A stretch of DNA of 64,000 nucleotides from Deinococcus alpinitundrae (GCF_009982895.1 NZ_WXZL01000001.1:124001-188000), one strand, 5' to 3'; counted from the stretch's first letter, positions 9,907-23,253 are shown. Notes: generated by a model not told the origin, from the sequence alone. Translations and numbers: made by a program.

Positions 9907-10482
9907 ATGACCGATACCGAGACCATCTACAGCGGGCGCATCGTGAGCCTGGACGTGCAAGACGGCCAGTGGGAGATCGTGCGGCACGCGCCTGCCGTTT
10001 CGATCCTGCTGCTCAACGCGGCGGGCGAGTTGCTGTGCGTGCGTCAGTTGCGCCGCGCTATCGACGCCTACACCGTGGAAGTCCCGGCGGGGTTGATCAA
10101 CGAGGGCGAGACCCCTGAGGCCGCCGCCCGCCGCGAACTCCAGGAGGAAGCGGGCCTGGACGCCGACATGACGCTGCTGACCCGCTTTTATTCCAGCCCC
10201 GGCTTTTGCGACGAGGAGTTGTTCATCTTCCGGGCCGCGAACCCCCGCGAGTCGCGGTTGCCGATGGACGACGACGAGGACATTGAGGTGCTGTGGCTCA
10301 AACCCGAGGCGCTGCTGCGCGGGCTGCGCGACGGCTCGCTGAAGGGCAGCGCGGCCACCGTGACGGCGGCGCTGCTGGCCCTCACCGGTGCGCCGCCCGC
10401 TCCTAACATGGGCCGCACGGTCGACCAGCAGGGCGGCGACCAACAAGGTGGGCACGCAGGCGAGCAGCAGGGTCGGCACTGA
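9907..10482 (+). CDS. NUDIX hydrolase, ADP-ribose pyrophosphatase-like
   Basis: A 191-aa NUDIX enzyme. The Nudix box runs over residues 62-84 (GLINEGETPEA then RRELQEEAGL), with the metal-binding RELQEE core. The upstream V-E-V-P-A-G pattern and the layout of the first 60 residues resemble ADP-ribose/ADP-sugar pyrophosphatases, which make AMP and a sugar phosphate. The last 25 residues form an unusual Gln/Gly/His-rich tail (DQQGGDQQGGHAGEQQGRH) that looks disordered. The TAGACT -10 element (9895-9900) is 6 nt before the ATG: leaderless. ribF starts 2 nt after its stop codon and is likely cotranscribed. Confidence 0.9.
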   Translation: MTDTETIYSGRIVSLDVQDGQWEIVRHAPAVSILLLNAAGELLCVRQLRRAIDAYTVEVPAGLINEGETPEAAARRELQEEAGLDADMTLLTRFYSSPGFCDEELFIFRAANPRESRLPMDDDEDIEVLWLKPEALLRGLRDGSLKGSAATVTAALLALTGAPPAPNMGRTVDQQGGDQQGGHAGEQQGRH

Positions 10483-10484
10483 TT

Positions 10485-11390
10485 TTGAAGACCTACCTCT
10501 CAGCCAGCCAGCGCCCCGACACCGCGACCGCCGTGGCCATCGGTTCCTTCGACGGCCTGCACCTGGGGCACCAGGCACTGCTGGCCCGCCTGCGCGAGCG
10601 TGCCCGCTTTCACCACGTGCCGAGCGTGGTCTACACCTTCGACCCGCCGACCCGGGTGCTCACCCAGGGCGTCGAATTTCTCTCGACGCTGCCGGAAAAG
10701 CTCGAACTGCTCTCTCGCTACGGGGTCGACGAGGTGATCGCCGTGCCGTTTACCGCCGAGTTCGCAGCCCGGCCCAAGAGCGACTTTCTGGACGATCTGC
10801 GAAGCCTGCGCCCGCTGGCGGTGGTGGTCGGCGAGGACTTCCACTTCGGCAAGGACCGGGGCGGCAGCGTGGACGACCTGCGCCAGATCACCCGCGACGT
10901 GACGGCGCTGCCGATGCACAGTCTGGGCGGCGAGGACATCAAGAGCACCCGCATCCGCGAATTTTTGCGCGTCGGCGACGTGGATGGCGCGCGGCGCTTT
11001 TTGGGCCGCCACTACAGCGCCCAGGGCGTGGTGGTGCAGGGCGATCAGCTGGGACGCACCCTGGGCTTCCCCACCGCCAACGTGCAGGTGGCCAGTGGCA
11101 AGGCGCTGCCACGGGGCGTGTTCGCAGTGCGGGTGCAGGTCGAGTCGGGCGGCGTCACCGAGACGTACGGCGGCATGGCCAACGTCGGTACCCGGCCCAC
11201 CGTGAATGGCCTGGAGACACGCTTTGAAGTTAACCTGCTGGACTTCGGAGACGACCTCTACGGCAAGGAACTGCAGGTCAAATTCTTTCACTTCATCCGC
11301 GCCGAGCAGAAATTCGGCGGCCTGGACGAACTTAAGGCCCAGCTTCTACGCGACCAGGACACGGCGCGGGCACTGCTGGCGGAAGTGTAG
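10485..11390 (+). CDS. ribF: Bifunctional riboflavin kinase / FAD synthetase
   Basis: RibF converts riboflavin to FMN and then FAD. The N-terminal adenylyltransferase domain (about 1-165) has IGSFDGLHLGHQALL at residues 19-33, with the GxxxxGH nucleotide-binding pattern, and the STRIREFL motif near residue 147. The C-terminal flavokinase domain (about 170-300) has LGFPTANV and the PRGVFAV segment. Length, 301 aa, is normal. The start is a TTG only 2 nt behind the stop codon of the NUDIX gene; no ATG fits, and the reading MKTYLSASQ is reasonable for the family. The two genes probably form one transcript. Confidence 0.94.
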   Translation: MKTYLSASQRPDTATAVAIGSFDGLHLGHQALLARLRERARFHHVPSVVYTFDPPTRVLTQGVEFLSTLPEKLELLSRYGVDEVIAVPFTAEFAARPKSDFLDDLRSLRPLAVVVGEDFHFGKDRGGSVDDLRQITRDVTALPMHSLGGEDIKSTRIREFLRVGDVDGARRFLGRHYSAQGVVVQGDQLGRTLGFPTANVQVASGKALPRGVFAVRVQVESGGVTETYGGMANVGTRPTVNGLETRFEVNLLDFGDDLYGKELQVKFFHFIRAEQKFGGLDELKAQLLRDQDTARALLAEV

Positions 11391-11391
11391 A

Positions 11392-11428
11392 CCCCCTGGA
11401 AGCCACTTTGATGGCGCACCCAGGGGGC
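11392..11428. terminator. Bidirectional hairpin between ribF and hpf
   Basis: CCCCCTGG (11392-11399) pairs with CCAGGGGG (11420-11427), with a smaller GCCA/TGGC pairing inside. No long T-run follows on either strand, but its place between convergent genes fits termination. Confidence 0.6.
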
Positions 11429-11438
11429 CTGGCTGCCT

Positions 11439-11996
11439 TCAGCTCGGTTCGATCAAGCCGTAATGGCCATCTTTGCGGCGGTAAACCACCCCACACGATT
11501 GGGTGGTCATGTTCATGAACACGTAAAAGTCGTGGCCGAGCGCCTCCATCTGGGTCACGGCGTCCTCGGCGGACATCGGGCGCATGTCGAAGCGCTTCTG
11601 ACGCACGATCTCGGGTTTGAATTCACTCACGTCGTCGCCGCTGACCTCGTTTCCGGGCGTGGTCGACTGGGCCTCGATCGGCGCGTCGAAGCGGTGGCGC
11701 ATGATGCGGGTCTTGAATTTGCGAAGCTGGCGCTCCAGCACGTCACCAGCCTTGTCGATGGCAGCGTACATGTCCGAGTGGTGCTCCTCGGCGCGAATAA
11801 TGCCGTTGGGCACATTGAGCTGAACCTCGACGCGGTTGCGGCGCGCGGCGTCTCTCACATCGCGCACGGTGAGGGTCACGCGGGCGTCGGTGATCTGACC
11901 GCTAAACCGGTCGAGCCGCGTCAGCTTGCTCTCCACGTAGTCGCGCAGGGCGTCGGTCACGTCAACGTTGCGTCCGCTCAGCTTGTAGATATGCAC
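11439..11996 (-). CDS. hpf: Long-form ribosome hibernation-promoting factor
   Basis: HPF binds the small subunit decoding region and drives 100S dimers of inactive ribosomes under stress. The 185-aa protein is of the long type. The N-terminal beta-alpha-beta domain covers about 1-100 (MHIYKLSGRNVDVTDALRDY). A linker precedes the C-terminal dimerisation domain (about 128-185, with IVRQKRFDMRPMSAEDAV and a final GLIEP). The GTG start at 11996 is supported by GAGGTGA at 12007-12001. It is transcribed toward ribF. No other translation gene is linked. Confidence 0.93.
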   Translation of the reverse strand: MHIYKLSGRNVDVTDALRDYVESKLTRLDRFSGQITDARVTLTVRDVRDAARRNRVEVQLNVPNGIIRAEEHHSDMYAAIDKAGDVLERQLRKFKTRIMRHRFDAPIEAQSTTPGNEVSGDDVSEFKPEIVRQKRFDMRPMSAEDAVTQMEALGHDFYVFMNMTTQSCGVVYRRKDGHYGLIEPS

Positions 11997-12142
11997 AAGG
12001 TCACCTCTTTCCCGGTCAGAAGTTGGAGTGAACGTGAATTGTCGGCTCCTGCCGGTGACCCTATGATAAGCCTCAAGTCATGAGAGCGTCAGGCAAAAAG
12101 GCACGGCATCCGCTCAGGGAAAAGAAGATACTGGAGAGCGGT

Positions 12143-12757
12143 ATGAAGGCGCACACTCAGGACAATGTGGCGGGGCCAGTCGAGTCACCTGCCGCCGCAC
12201 CCACAGCTCGGGTGCAGGCCGTCAGCCGTGACGGCGCGCACCGCTTCAGCAAGGTCGTGCAGCCCGCCGTCCGCTTGCTGGCGGGCTTGGGCGTTGAGCA
12301 TGACGCGCACTCGGGCGTCAGGGTGCAGCACCGCTCGCGGGTGGCCGCCGATCCCAGTCAGCCGAATCTGCGCCAGGTTCACCTGATTGCCGCCGAACTG
12401 TTTGACGAGTTGGCCGTGCGGGGCTTCAGCGTCGGGGCCGGGCAACTCGGCGAGAACGTGACCACGCGCGGTCTTGACCTGCTGGCTCTCCCGGTCGGCA
12501 CCCGGTTGCAGCTCGGCACGGAGGCAGTGGTCGAGTTGACCGGACTGCGCAATCCCTGCGCCCAGATCGAGGCGTTCGGATTGGCGCAGGGGCAAAGCGG
12601 ACTGCTGGCCGCCGTGCTGGACTGGGACGCCGCCGGGCAGCTGATTCGCAAGGCGGGCGTCATGGGGGTGGTGCTGGTGGGCGGTGAGGTGCGGGCGGGC
12701 GACTCTGTGCGGGCCGAGCGGCCTCCCCTGCCCTGGCAAGCGCTGGAGCGGGTCTAG
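12143..12757 (+). CDS. MOSC domain protein
   Basis: MOSC domains bind molybdenum cofactor or carry sulfur; the substrate of this stand-alone member is unknown. The core is visible in the stretch [34 protein letters not shown] (given here only by its key residues His, Glu, Gly-Gln-Leu-Gly-Glu-Asn) and in [12 protein letters not shown], whose Cys is the likely functional residue. The ATG at 12143 has a GGAGAG site 8-9 nt upstream. A longer reading from the ATG at 12080 would add 21 basic residues not expected for the family. The gene converges on meaB and the stop codons overlap by 4 nt. Confidence 0.85.
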   Translation: MKAHTQDNVAGPVESPAAAPTARVQAVSRDGAHRFSKVVQPAVRLLAGLGVEHDAHSGVRVQHRSRVAADPSQPNLRQVHLIAAELFDELAVRGFSVGAGQLGENVTTRGLDLLALPVGTRLQLGTEAVVELTGLRNPCAQIEAFGLAQGQSGLLAAVLDWDAAGQLIRKAGVMGVVLVGGEVRAGDSVRAERPPLPWQALERV

Positions 12758-13731
12758 CCACCCCCCCTGCGTCGGTCCGGATTCACCGCTTCCAGCAGCG
12801 CCGAGACGCCCTGCACCGGGGTCAACTCGCCCGCGTTCACCCCTGCACGCACCCGGCCCAGTTCAGCCGCGTCGAGCCGGGAGGCCAGGGCCTGCCAGGC
12901 GGCCTCACGCAGCAATTCCTCGAACCACTGGCCGGTTTGCGCCTGGCGACGAGCCTGCACCCTTGCTCCGTCGGCCACGCAGGCCTGCACCACCGCCCAG
13001 ACCTCATCCAACCCCGCCCCAGTGAGTGCCGAGGCAGCCAGCACCCGCGGCTGCCAGGAAGCCGAGCGCGGGGTCAGCAGGTGCAGGGCCGCGGCGAGTT
13101 CGCTTTTGGCCCGCCGGGTCGCTGCCGCATCGAGGTCGGCTTTGTTGACCACGCAGAGGTCGGCCAGTTCCATGATCCCGCGCTTGATGCCCTGGAGTTC
13201 GTCTCCGGCGTTGGGCAGGGTCAGCAGCACGAACACGTCGGTCATGGCGGCTACCTGAGTCTCGCTCTGGCCCACACCCACCGTCTCGATCAGGATCACG
13301 TCGTGGCCCGCCGCCTCGCACAGCAGCGCCGCCTCGCGGGTGCGCCGGGCCACGCCGCCGAGCGCACCGCTGCTGGGACTGGGCCGGATGAAGGCCCCCG
13401 GATGCACCGCCAGCTTGGGCATGCGGGTCTTGTCGCCGAGGATGCTGCCGCCGGTGCGCTGGCTGCTGGGATCGACCGCCAGCACCGCCACCCTGTGCCC
13501 CGCGTCGGCCAGCCGCAGCCCCAACGCCTCGATAAAGCTGGATTTGCCCACCCCCGGCACCCCGGTCAGTCCCACCCGGACGCTGCGCCCGGTATGCGGC
13601 AGCACTTCGGCCAGCAGGCGCTGGGCTTCCAGTAGATGTTCGGGCCGCGACGACTCGGCCAGCGTGATGGCGCGGGCCAGGGCGCGGCGGTTTCCCGAGC
13701 GCAGCGGCGCGGCGAGGGGATAAGCGGGCAT
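12754..13731 (-). CDS. meaB: Methylmalonyl-CoA mutase-associated GTPase MeaB (ArgK family)
   Basis: MeaB is a G3E-type GTPase that gates cobalamin loading and protects methylmalonyl-CoA mutase. The P-loop GVPGVGKS (residues 57-64 from this start), the Mg-binding [20 protein letters not shown], the EtVGVGQ switch and the base-recognition VNKADLD are all present; length is normal. An ATG at 13743 opens the frame 4 codons earlier. It overlaps a TATGAT -10 element (13744-13739) that stands exactly 7 nt before the ATG at 13731, so I prefer the shorter, leaderless start. The mutase genes themselves are not in this window. Confidence 0.92.
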   Translation of the reverse strand: MPAYPLAAPLRSGNRRALARAITLAESSRPEHLLEAQRLLAEVLPHTGRSVRVGLTGVPGVGKSSFIEALGLRLADAGHRVAVLAVDPSSQRTGGSILGDKTRMPKLAVHPGAFIRPSPSSGALGGVARRTREAALLCEAAGHDVILIETVGVGQSETQVAAMTDVFVLLTLPNAGDELQGIKRGIMELADLCVVNKADLDAAATRRAKSELAAALHLLTPRSASWQPRVLAASALTGAGLDEVWAVVQACVADGARVQARRQAQTGQWFEELLREAAWQALASRLDAAELGRVRAGVNAGELTPVQGVSALLEAVNPDRRRGGG

Positions 13732-13798
13732 AGGGCCAATCATAGAGAACGCCCCATACCCGCAGGGCCGAACGTCGGAAACGGATTCTTTCCCAGGG

Positions 13799-14450
13799 CT
13801 AGGGCATAAACAGCTGCCAGCGCCCCTCGGGGACGACTTCAGCGGTGCCGTCCATCACTTTGATGGCGGTCTGATGGTCAATCGCGTGGGTCGGCACCGG
13901 AACTCCGGCGGCCATTCTCACCACATGGGCCGTGGAACTTTCCGGGTGGTTCCGATGATCCAGGTGCGGCAGGAGCGCAAAGTCGACCAGTCCCCGGCCT
14001 TTACCGATGACGAAGGGCGGCTCCGGGTCGTCGCAGATCTCGCCGAAGATGGGAGCCGTCACCATACTCCCGGCGCTTATCCCAACATAAATGGACTCGC
14101 GTAGGGACGGTAGCAGGTTAGCCAGTCTGGACTCCTGCATCAAGCAATTCAAGTACCAGACGTCGTTGTACACCAGCAGGGCGTCAGCTTGGCAGTGGTC
14201 CAATCCTCTTTTTTGATACTGGGAAGGGCCGTGACTTCCAGCACAACCAGCAACTTCCACCCCAGTTCATATATGGGGTTGGCGGTCGATCCGCTGATGA
14301 AGCGGTAGGCGCAGGCCCGCCGGGGAAGGGAGAGATCACCGTGGGGATGCACAGGGCATGGGCCTCGGCAACCAGTTTGCCCAGCAGCCCGACCAGCGCG
14401 CCATGAATGCTCGCGTTGCTGCTCCCAGCGGAAGTCAGAAGTAACTTCAC
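13799..14450 (-). pseudogene. Decayed S51 (peptidase E / class I glutamine amidotransferase-like) gene
   Basis: Three overlapping reading frames read in order give one protein of this family. MKLLLTSAGSSNASIHGAL...CIPTV (14450-14337) continues in another frame as AYRFISGSTANPIYELGW...TALPSIKKEDW (about 14310-14190). It then shifts again to DALLVYNDVWYL...VGISAGSMV...VDFALLPHLDH...EGRWQLF (about 14190-13799). At least two frameshifts are needed, near 14337-14311 and near 14190, with a probable small deletion at the first. The nucleophile Ser in GISAGS is kept, but no intact product is possible without recoding. Sequencing error cannot be ruled out from one sequence, but two shifts in one short gene favour real decay. 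Confidence 0.8.
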
Positions 14451-14802
14451 GATGCTATCCCCGGCGCTGCAGCAGGGTAAACAGGTGGCGTCAGCAAGAT
14501 CTTGCCGCTATGCTGGACCGTGCGGTCATCCAGAGCAGATATTTGCTCACTCTGGCATTGAGGAGCGGAGCATGGACGTCACAGGGCGGCTGCGGTGTGA
14601 TGAGGTCTGTCCAGCCTAACCAATCGAGGAGAACAGATGTTTAAGCCGCAATTATTGTTACGTCAATAGCAGAAAATACCGCCATTTTATGCTAATTCTG
14701 ATTTGGAGACGTCTCAGAGACAAAAGGCAAAAGAGACAGCACCACAACGGCAAGCGGCAACGCCTCTCTGTGCGCTGCCGCCGGTCGCGTCCAAAGTGGC
14801 AC
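14451..14802. other. Gene-free stretch with a well-placed ribosome binding site and a 10-codon ORF
   Basis: About 350 bp of lower GC, between the decayed S51 gene and a secreted-protein gene. GAGGAG (14626-14631) stands 5 nt before an ATG (14637) that opens a 10-codon ORF, MFKPQLLLRQ, ending 14669. It contains TTA, TTG, TTA leucine codons, which are rare here. No gene on the same strand follows for over 1 kb, so this may be the 5' stub of a lost gene. Nothing else is recognisable. Confidence 0.35.
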
Positions 14803-15630
14803 TCAGCCCTGGGTGTAACCAGTGGCACGCCATCCACAGCCACTGCGGGTGAGATTGATGGTGCCGCCGAAGGTGCCGCCGACCTTCTCACCGCTGCTGC
14901 GCTGGGTGGCGCTGATCTTGACGCTGCCGCTGACCTTGGCGCTGCCACCGCTGATGCTGACCCCGCCCACGGTGACGGTGTAGCTGATGCCGCTGTAGAC
15001 CGCGCCGTAGGCTCCCGCCGCGTCACTCAGGCCCGAGGATGCCGCGCTGCGGGCGGTGGCGCGCGCCGAGGCCACGTCCTGCTCCTGGGTCAGGTTGCAC
15101 TCGGCAGGCGCGCTGCCCGCGTACTGGACGCTGGTAGCGTCAGCCTGCTTGGGATCGGGCACCATGCTGCCTTGCAGGTTTTCGACGCTGATGCGGTAGT
15201 TGATGCCCAGCGCCAGACGCGGCCCCGGCACCGTCACCAGCGACGAGCGGATGAACTGCGCTCCGGCCTCAAGGTAGCCCTCGACCGGCAGCAGCGGCGT
15301 GCTGTAGCGCACGCCCGCGCCGACACTGGCCGCCAGCGATCCGGACGGCAGGGTGTCGATGCCGCCCAGCAGGTACAGATTGAGGTTGTTGAACTTGGCC
15401 ACGTCGTAGCTCACGCCCGCGCCGAACGAAGCGCCGCTGGCGTTCTGGGCATTGCAGTACGACGCCTGGCCGTACACGCTGATGCGGTCCGATTGCACGC
15501 CTGCGCGCACGCCGACGATCTGGCAACCGAGCGCAGCGCTGGTGTTGAGGCCCAGCCGGATGTCGGCGGCGTGGGCGGACGGGGCCGCAAGGGCGGAAGC
15601 GAGAACAGTCAGGGTGAGAAATTTGCGCAT
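14803..15630 (-). CDS. Secreted beta-rich protein of unknown function
   Basis: The 275-aa product starts MRKFLTLTVLASALAAPSAHA, a clear signal peptide cleaved after residue 21. The mature part alternates short hydrophobic strands with Gly/Ser/Asn turns (for example VYGQASYC, LGAGVSYDV-like and VGAGVRYS segments). This fits an outer-membrane or periplasmic beta-barrel-like fold; the C-terminal part is Gly/Ser-rich. Four or more Cys are present. The start at 15630 is chosen because the signal peptide begins there; the frame stays open further upstream, but that sequence has no protein character. The Shine-Dalgarno is weak. Confidence 0.7.
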   Translation of the reverse strand: MRKFLTLTVLASALAAPSAHAADIRLGLNTSAALGCQIVGVRAGVQSDRISVYGQASYCNAQNASGASFGAGVSYDVAKFNNLNLYLLGGIDTLPSGSLAASVGAGVRYSTPLLPVEGYLEAGAQFIRSSLVTVPGPRLALGINYRISVENLQGSMVPDPKQADATSVQYAGSAPAECNLTQEQDVASARATARSAASSGLSDAAGAYGAVYSGISYTVTVGGVSISGGSAKVSGSVKISATQRSSGEKVGGTFGGTINLTRSGCGWRATGYTQG

Positions 15631-15716
15631 GGACTTCTTTGTAGCATTGCCGAACGTGTGACAGTGAAGAGACCCGTCACGGCGAAGCGACCTGGCCGGG
15701 GCACTCCCAATGCACC

Positions 15717-15744
15717 TTGTATTCCACACTAATCCGAGTAAAAT
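15717..15744 (+). promoter_or_regulatory. Predicted promoter of feoABC
   Basis: TTGTAT (15717-15722) and TAAAAT (15739-15744) are 16 bp apart. The -10 overlaps an in-frame ATG at 15743, which argues for the next ATG (15755) as the start of FeoA. I could not recognise a Fur or DtxR-type operator with confidence. Confidence 0.55.
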
Positions 15745-15754
15745 GATCGGGTTT

Positions 15755-15996
15755 ATGGGAGACGTGACGCTCGATACCCTCAAGCCCGGCGCGGCGGCGC
15801 ACGTGGTCGCCCTCGATGCCCGGCATCCGCTGCGCCGCCGCCTGCTCGAACTTGGTTTCATTCGCGGTGCCAGGGTTGAGGTAATGCGCTTCGCGCCGCT
15901 GGGCGACCCGGTACACCTGCGGCTGGGACGCACCGACCTGGCGCTGCGGGCCGCCGATCTGCACGGTGTGACGGTGCGGGCCGTGCAGGGGGGCGT

Positions 15997-16000
<4 letters not shown>
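15755..16000 (+). CDS. feoA: Ferrous iron transport protein FeoA
   Basis: FeoA is a small SH3-like cytosolic partner of FeoB. The 81-aa protein begins [18 protein letters not shown] and contains the typical [23 protein letters not shown] core, with the conserved Gly-Phe and Gly residues. The ATG at 15755 is chosen because earlier in-frame ATGs lie in the promoter. The stop overlaps the GTG of feoB by 4 nt, so translation is coupled. Confidence 0.93.
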
Positions 16001-18230
<2,230 letters not shown>

Positions 18231-18234
<4 letters not shown>

Positions 18235-18530
18235 CCTCTCCCCTGGCGACCATCCTTGGCAGCCTGGCGGGCACGCCGCGCACCCTGCCGGAACTCTCGC
18301 GCAGTCTGGGCAGCAGCCCGCAGGCGCTGGAGGGGATGCTGCAAACCCTCTACGCTGGGGGCTACGTGCAGGAGGCCGTCCAGAACCAGGGCGACTGCTC
18401 GTGTAGCGGATGCAGCTTGAAAAGCATGTGCCGCAATTTCGGTGACGAGACGCCCGAATTTCACCTGCTGCGGCTGACCGAGCGCGGCGAGAAGTACCTG
18501 AACCGCATTGCTCCGCAGCCTGTACCCTGA
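18231..18530 (+). CDS. feoC: FeoC-like winged-helix protein
   Basis: The 99-aa product has an N-terminal winged-helix pattern ([20 protein letters not shown], recognition helix and wing to about residue 45). A compact cysteine cluster, [12 protein letters not shown] at about residues 56-67, follows; in FeoC proteins such a cluster can bind an iron-sulfur centre. In enterobacteria FeoC stabilises FeoB or acts as an iron-responsive regulator; the role here is inferred from place and fold. It starts with GTG overlapping the feoB stop. The promoter of the next gene lies in its last codons. Confidence 0.8.
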
Positions 18531-18534
18531 CGGC

Positions 18535-19074
18535 GTGCAACTCACTGTCCTGTCCACCAGTCTCAGTCCCCAGAGCCGCAGCCGGGTGCTAGCGCGACTT
18601 GCTGCCGAGCGGCTCAGCGCACAGGGCCACCACATCACGCTGCTGGACTTGCGCGACACGCCGCTGCCCGCCTTCAACGACGACCAGACCTACCAGCACC
18701 CCAACGTCCAACTCTACCGACAGGCCATCGAGCAGGCCGACGGGGTGTTGCTGGCGTTGCCGGTCTACAACTGGGCCACCGGCAGCGGGGCGAAGAACCT
18801 GATTGAGCTGACGGGTTCGCACAGCACCACGCGTGGCCTGAGTGCGGTGTGGTTCGACAAGATCGTGACCTTTCTGGTGGCGGGCGGCCTGATGCACAGC
18901 TACGTCTCGCATCACCCGCTGGCCATGGGCCTGATGACCGACTTCAAGTGCCTCCTCAATCCGTACCATGTTTATGCGATTGGAGAAGACTGGGAGGGCG
19001 ACACGCTCAAGCCGCCAGTTGAAGCGCGGCTGGACAAGACGCTGGCGGTGGCGCTGGAACTCTCGGAAAGATAA
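18535..19074 (+). CDS. NAD(P)H-dependent FMN reductase family protein
   Basis: A flavodoxin-like reductase of 179 aa. The phosphate-binding STSLSPQSRSRVLA sits at the N-terminus, the conserved LPVYNWATGSGAKNLIE in the middle (about 82-98), and FLVAGGLMHSY later. Family members reduce FMN, quinones or azo compounds, and some serve iron release from chelates, which would suit its place behind feoABC. The GTG at 18535 lies 6 nt after TACCCT (18523-18528), so a leaderless start is likely; the frame is open for nine codons upstream, into feoC. Confidence 0.82.
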   Translation: MQLTVLSTSLSPQSRSRVLARLAAERLSAQGHHITLLDLRDTPLPAFNDDQTYQHPNVQLYRQAIEQADGVLLALPVYNWATGSGAKNLIELTGSHSTTRGLSAVWFDKIVTFLVAGGLMHSYVSHHPLAMGLMTDFKCLLNPYHVYAIGEDWEGDTLKPPVEARLDKTLAVALELSER

Positions 19075-19124
19075 GATTGCGGGGCCGCGAGTACCGCTCC
19101 ACCTGGGAGATGTGAAGCCCGCCG

Positions 19125-20933
<1,809 letters not shown>

Positions 20934-21122
20934 CGGGTCAGGCTCCTGGGGTGCATGGCGAGCTTCAGGGTTGGGCTTCAGAACCGAGCGGCGCAGCAAA
21001 AACGGCACGCCTCCAGCAAGGGGAAGGTCGTGCCGCAGACGTGATCGGGCAAACGTTGCCTGTGAATTTGGCCCAGAGTAAAGCCGCAACCGGCCCGGAT
21101 TCAAGCCTGCCCGGTTCGGGTC

Positions 21123-21698
21123 TCAGCGGCCCGCCGCGTAATACTCCGCATTCGGCACGAAGCCCAGGGCACTCGACACCCGGTTGGTCAGGTTGAACAT
21201 CCCGATGACCTGCACCAGTTCCATGATCTGGTGGTCGCCGAGGCCCGCCGTCCGCAGCGGTTCCAGATCGGCCTGGGTCAGGCTGGCGGGATCGCGGGTG
21301 AGCTGCTCGGCGTAGCGGCACAACACAGCTTCGCGCGGCGTCAGCGGGGCCTGCCGCCAGTTGACGGCCACCGCGTCGGCCTTGGCTGCGTCCATGCCTG
21401 CGAGCCGCAGCGCCGCGCCGTGCGACACCGCGCAGTACAGGCAGGCGTTGATCGAACTCACCACCACCGCCACCAGTTCGCGCTCCTGCCCGCTGAGGTG
21501 GCCTTCCTTGTTGAGCAGCAGGTTGAAATAACTCCACCACGCCTGAAACTGCTCGCCGTTGAGCGCCTGCGCTTTGAAGACGTTCGGCACGAAACCCAGG
21601 TTGATCTGTGCTTTCTTCCACAGCTTGGCGACGCCCTCAGGCACTTCCGTTTCGGTGGGGACGGGCAGAAAAGAGATTCGGTCCGGAATTGTGGTCAT
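21123..21698 (-). CDS. AhpD/carboxymuconolactone decarboxylase-like peroxidase-related protein
   Basis: The 191-aa all-helical protein has the AhpD-type redox motif [12 protein letters not shown] (Cys-x-x-Cys then His, about residues 83-94). It belongs to the group annotated as uncharacterised peroxidase-related enzymes, about 190 aa long. AhpD proteins couple peroxiredoxins to electron donors; a physiological partner is not visible here. The TAGACT -10 (21710-21705) lies 6 nt before the ATG: leaderless. It is divergent from ffh, whose own -10 is about 50 bp away. Confidence 0.85.
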   Translation of the reverse strand: MTTIPDRISFLPVPTETEVPEGVAKLWKKAQINLGFVPNVFKAQALNGEQFQAWWSYFNLLLNKEGHLSGQERELVAVVVSSINACLYCAVSHGAALRLAGMDAAKADAVAVNWRQAPLTPREAVLCRYAEQLTRDPASLTQADLEPLRTAGLGDHQIMELVQVIGMFNLTNRVSSALGFVPNAEYYAAGR

Positions 21699-21775
21699 GG
21701 CACGAGTCTAGACCGACATGCGGCTTTGTCGCTTCTTCAAGCGTTTGGCAGAGGCTAACCTGCTAGCCTACAGCC

Positions 21776-23161
21776 ATGTTTGAGAACCTCGGCAACAAAT
21801 TGCAAGACATTCTGGAACGCCTCCAGCGCGAGAAGACCCTGACCGACGCGCAGGTCAAAGCCGCCATGCGCGAGATCCGGATGGCCCTCTTGGAAGCCGA
21901 CGTGAATTTTGGCGTGGCCAAGGAGTTCGTCGCGCGGGTCAGCGAGAAGGCAGTGGGCCAGGAAGTGCTGGGCAGCCTGGACGCCGGGCAGATGGTCGTC
22001 AAGCTCGTTCACGACGAGCTGATCCAGACATTGGGCGGCGAATCGAAGCAGCCGGTCCTTAAGACCGAGGGCAACGTGGTGTTCATGGTGGGCCTTCAGG
22101 GTGCGGGCAAGACCACCAGCACTGGCAAGCTCGCCAAGTTTTACAAGGAAAAGGGCCGCCGGGTGCTGCTGATCGCCGCCGACACCCAGCGCCCCGCCGC
22201 CCGCGAGCAGTTGCGCACGCTCGGCGCACAAGTCGGCGTGCCGGTGCTGGAAGTCGCCAACGGCGAGACGCCCGCCCAGACCCGCCAGCGCCTGAGCGAA
22301 TTTCAGCAAACCGATTTCCGCGACTTGGTCATCGTGGACACGGCGGGACGACTGCAGATCGACGAGAACTTGATGGACCAGCTCGCCGACCTCCAGACCG
22401 CGCTGACGCCCACGGAAACCCTGCTGGTCGTCGACGCCATGACCGGGCAGGAAGCACTCAGCGTCGCCAGGACCTTCGACGAGCGGGTCAATCTGACCGG
22501 GTTGATCGTCACCAAGATGGACGGTGACGCGCGCGGCGGAGCGGCGCTCTCGGCGCGGTTCGTGACTGGTAAGCCAATTTATTTTGCGGGCACCTCCGAG
22601 AAACTGACCGGCCTGGAACCCTTCTACCCCGACCGGGTGGCGGGCCGCATCCTGGGCATGGGCGACGTACTGGGCCTGATCGAGCGGGCACAGCAGGCCG
22701 ATTTGCAGAGCATGGAAACCAAGAAGGCCGAGGAATTCGACCTCGAAGACCTGCTCAACCAGTTGCGCCAGATTCGCAAAATGGGCCCGCTGGGCGATCT
22801 TATCAAGCTGATTCCTGGCATGAGTCGCGCTCTGCCCGAGGGATTTTCTATCGACGAAAAGCAGATTCACAAGATTGATTCGATGATCTCCAGCATGACC
22901 CTCAAGGAGCGGCGCAATCCCAAGATTCTGAACGCCTCACGCCGCAAGCGCATCGCGGCGGGCGCGGGCACCCAGGTCAGCGAGATCAACAAGCTGGTCA
23001 AGATGCACGAGCAGATGAAGGACATGATGAAGATGCTCCAGCGCATGAGCGGTGGCAAGGGCATGGGCGGCGGGATGGGCAAGCTCGGCGCGGGCATGAA
23101 AGGCGGACGCGGGTTGCAGCCCAGTCAGCTGCCGCCCAAGCTACCGAACTCGCGTCGCTGA
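21776..23161 (+). CDS. ffh: Signal recognition particle protein Ffh
   Basis: Ffh is the SRP54 GTPase that binds 4.5S RNA and signal sequences at the ribosome. The N domain is at residues 1-95. The G domain has [14 protein letters not shown] (about 105-118), [20 protein letters not shown] and the GTSEKL closing loop. The Met-rich M domain runs from about 325 and ends in a Gly/Met/Lys tail ([19 protein letters not shown]). Length, 461 aa, is normal. TAGCCT (21764-21769) stands 6 nt before the ATG: leaderless, in spite of the gene's central role. Confidence 0.97.
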   Translation: MFENLGNKLQDILERLQREKTLTDAQVKAAMREIRMALLEADVNFGVAKEFVARVSEKAVGQEVLGSLDAGQMVVKLVHDELIQTLGGESKQPVLKTEGNVVFMVGLQGAGKTTSTGKLAKFYKEKGRRVLLIAADTQRPAAREQLRTLGAQVGVPVLEVANGETPAQTRQRLSEFQQTDFRDLVIVDTAGRLQIDENLMDQLADLQTALTPTETLLVVDAMTGQEALSVARTFDERVNLTGLIVTKMDGDARGGAALSARFVTGKPIYFAGTSEKLTGLEPFYPDRVAGRILGMGDVLGLIERAQQADLQSMETKKAEEFDLEDLLNQLRQIRKMGPLGDLIKLIPGMSRALPEGFSIDEKQIHKIDSMISSMTLKERRNPKILNASRRKRIAAGAGTQVSEINKLVKMHEQMKDMMKMLQRMSGGKGMGGGMGKLGAGMKGGRGLQPSQLPPKLPNSRR

Positions 23162-23182
23162 ATCGCCGGTTCTGCTGATGGT

Positions 23183-23212
23183 TTGACAGGGCCGCCGCCT
23201 GCCGCCTATACT
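23183..23212 (+). promoter_or_regulatory. Promoter of tRNA-Lys
   Basis: A perfect -35 TTGACA (23183-23188) and TATACT (23207-23212) with an 18-bp spacer stand 41 bp before the tRNA. This is the best sigma-70-type promoter in the window. Confidence 0.8.
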
Positions 23213-23253
23213 CCCTTTCGCCCGTTGTGACACTGCGGCGCGGCGAAAGATGT

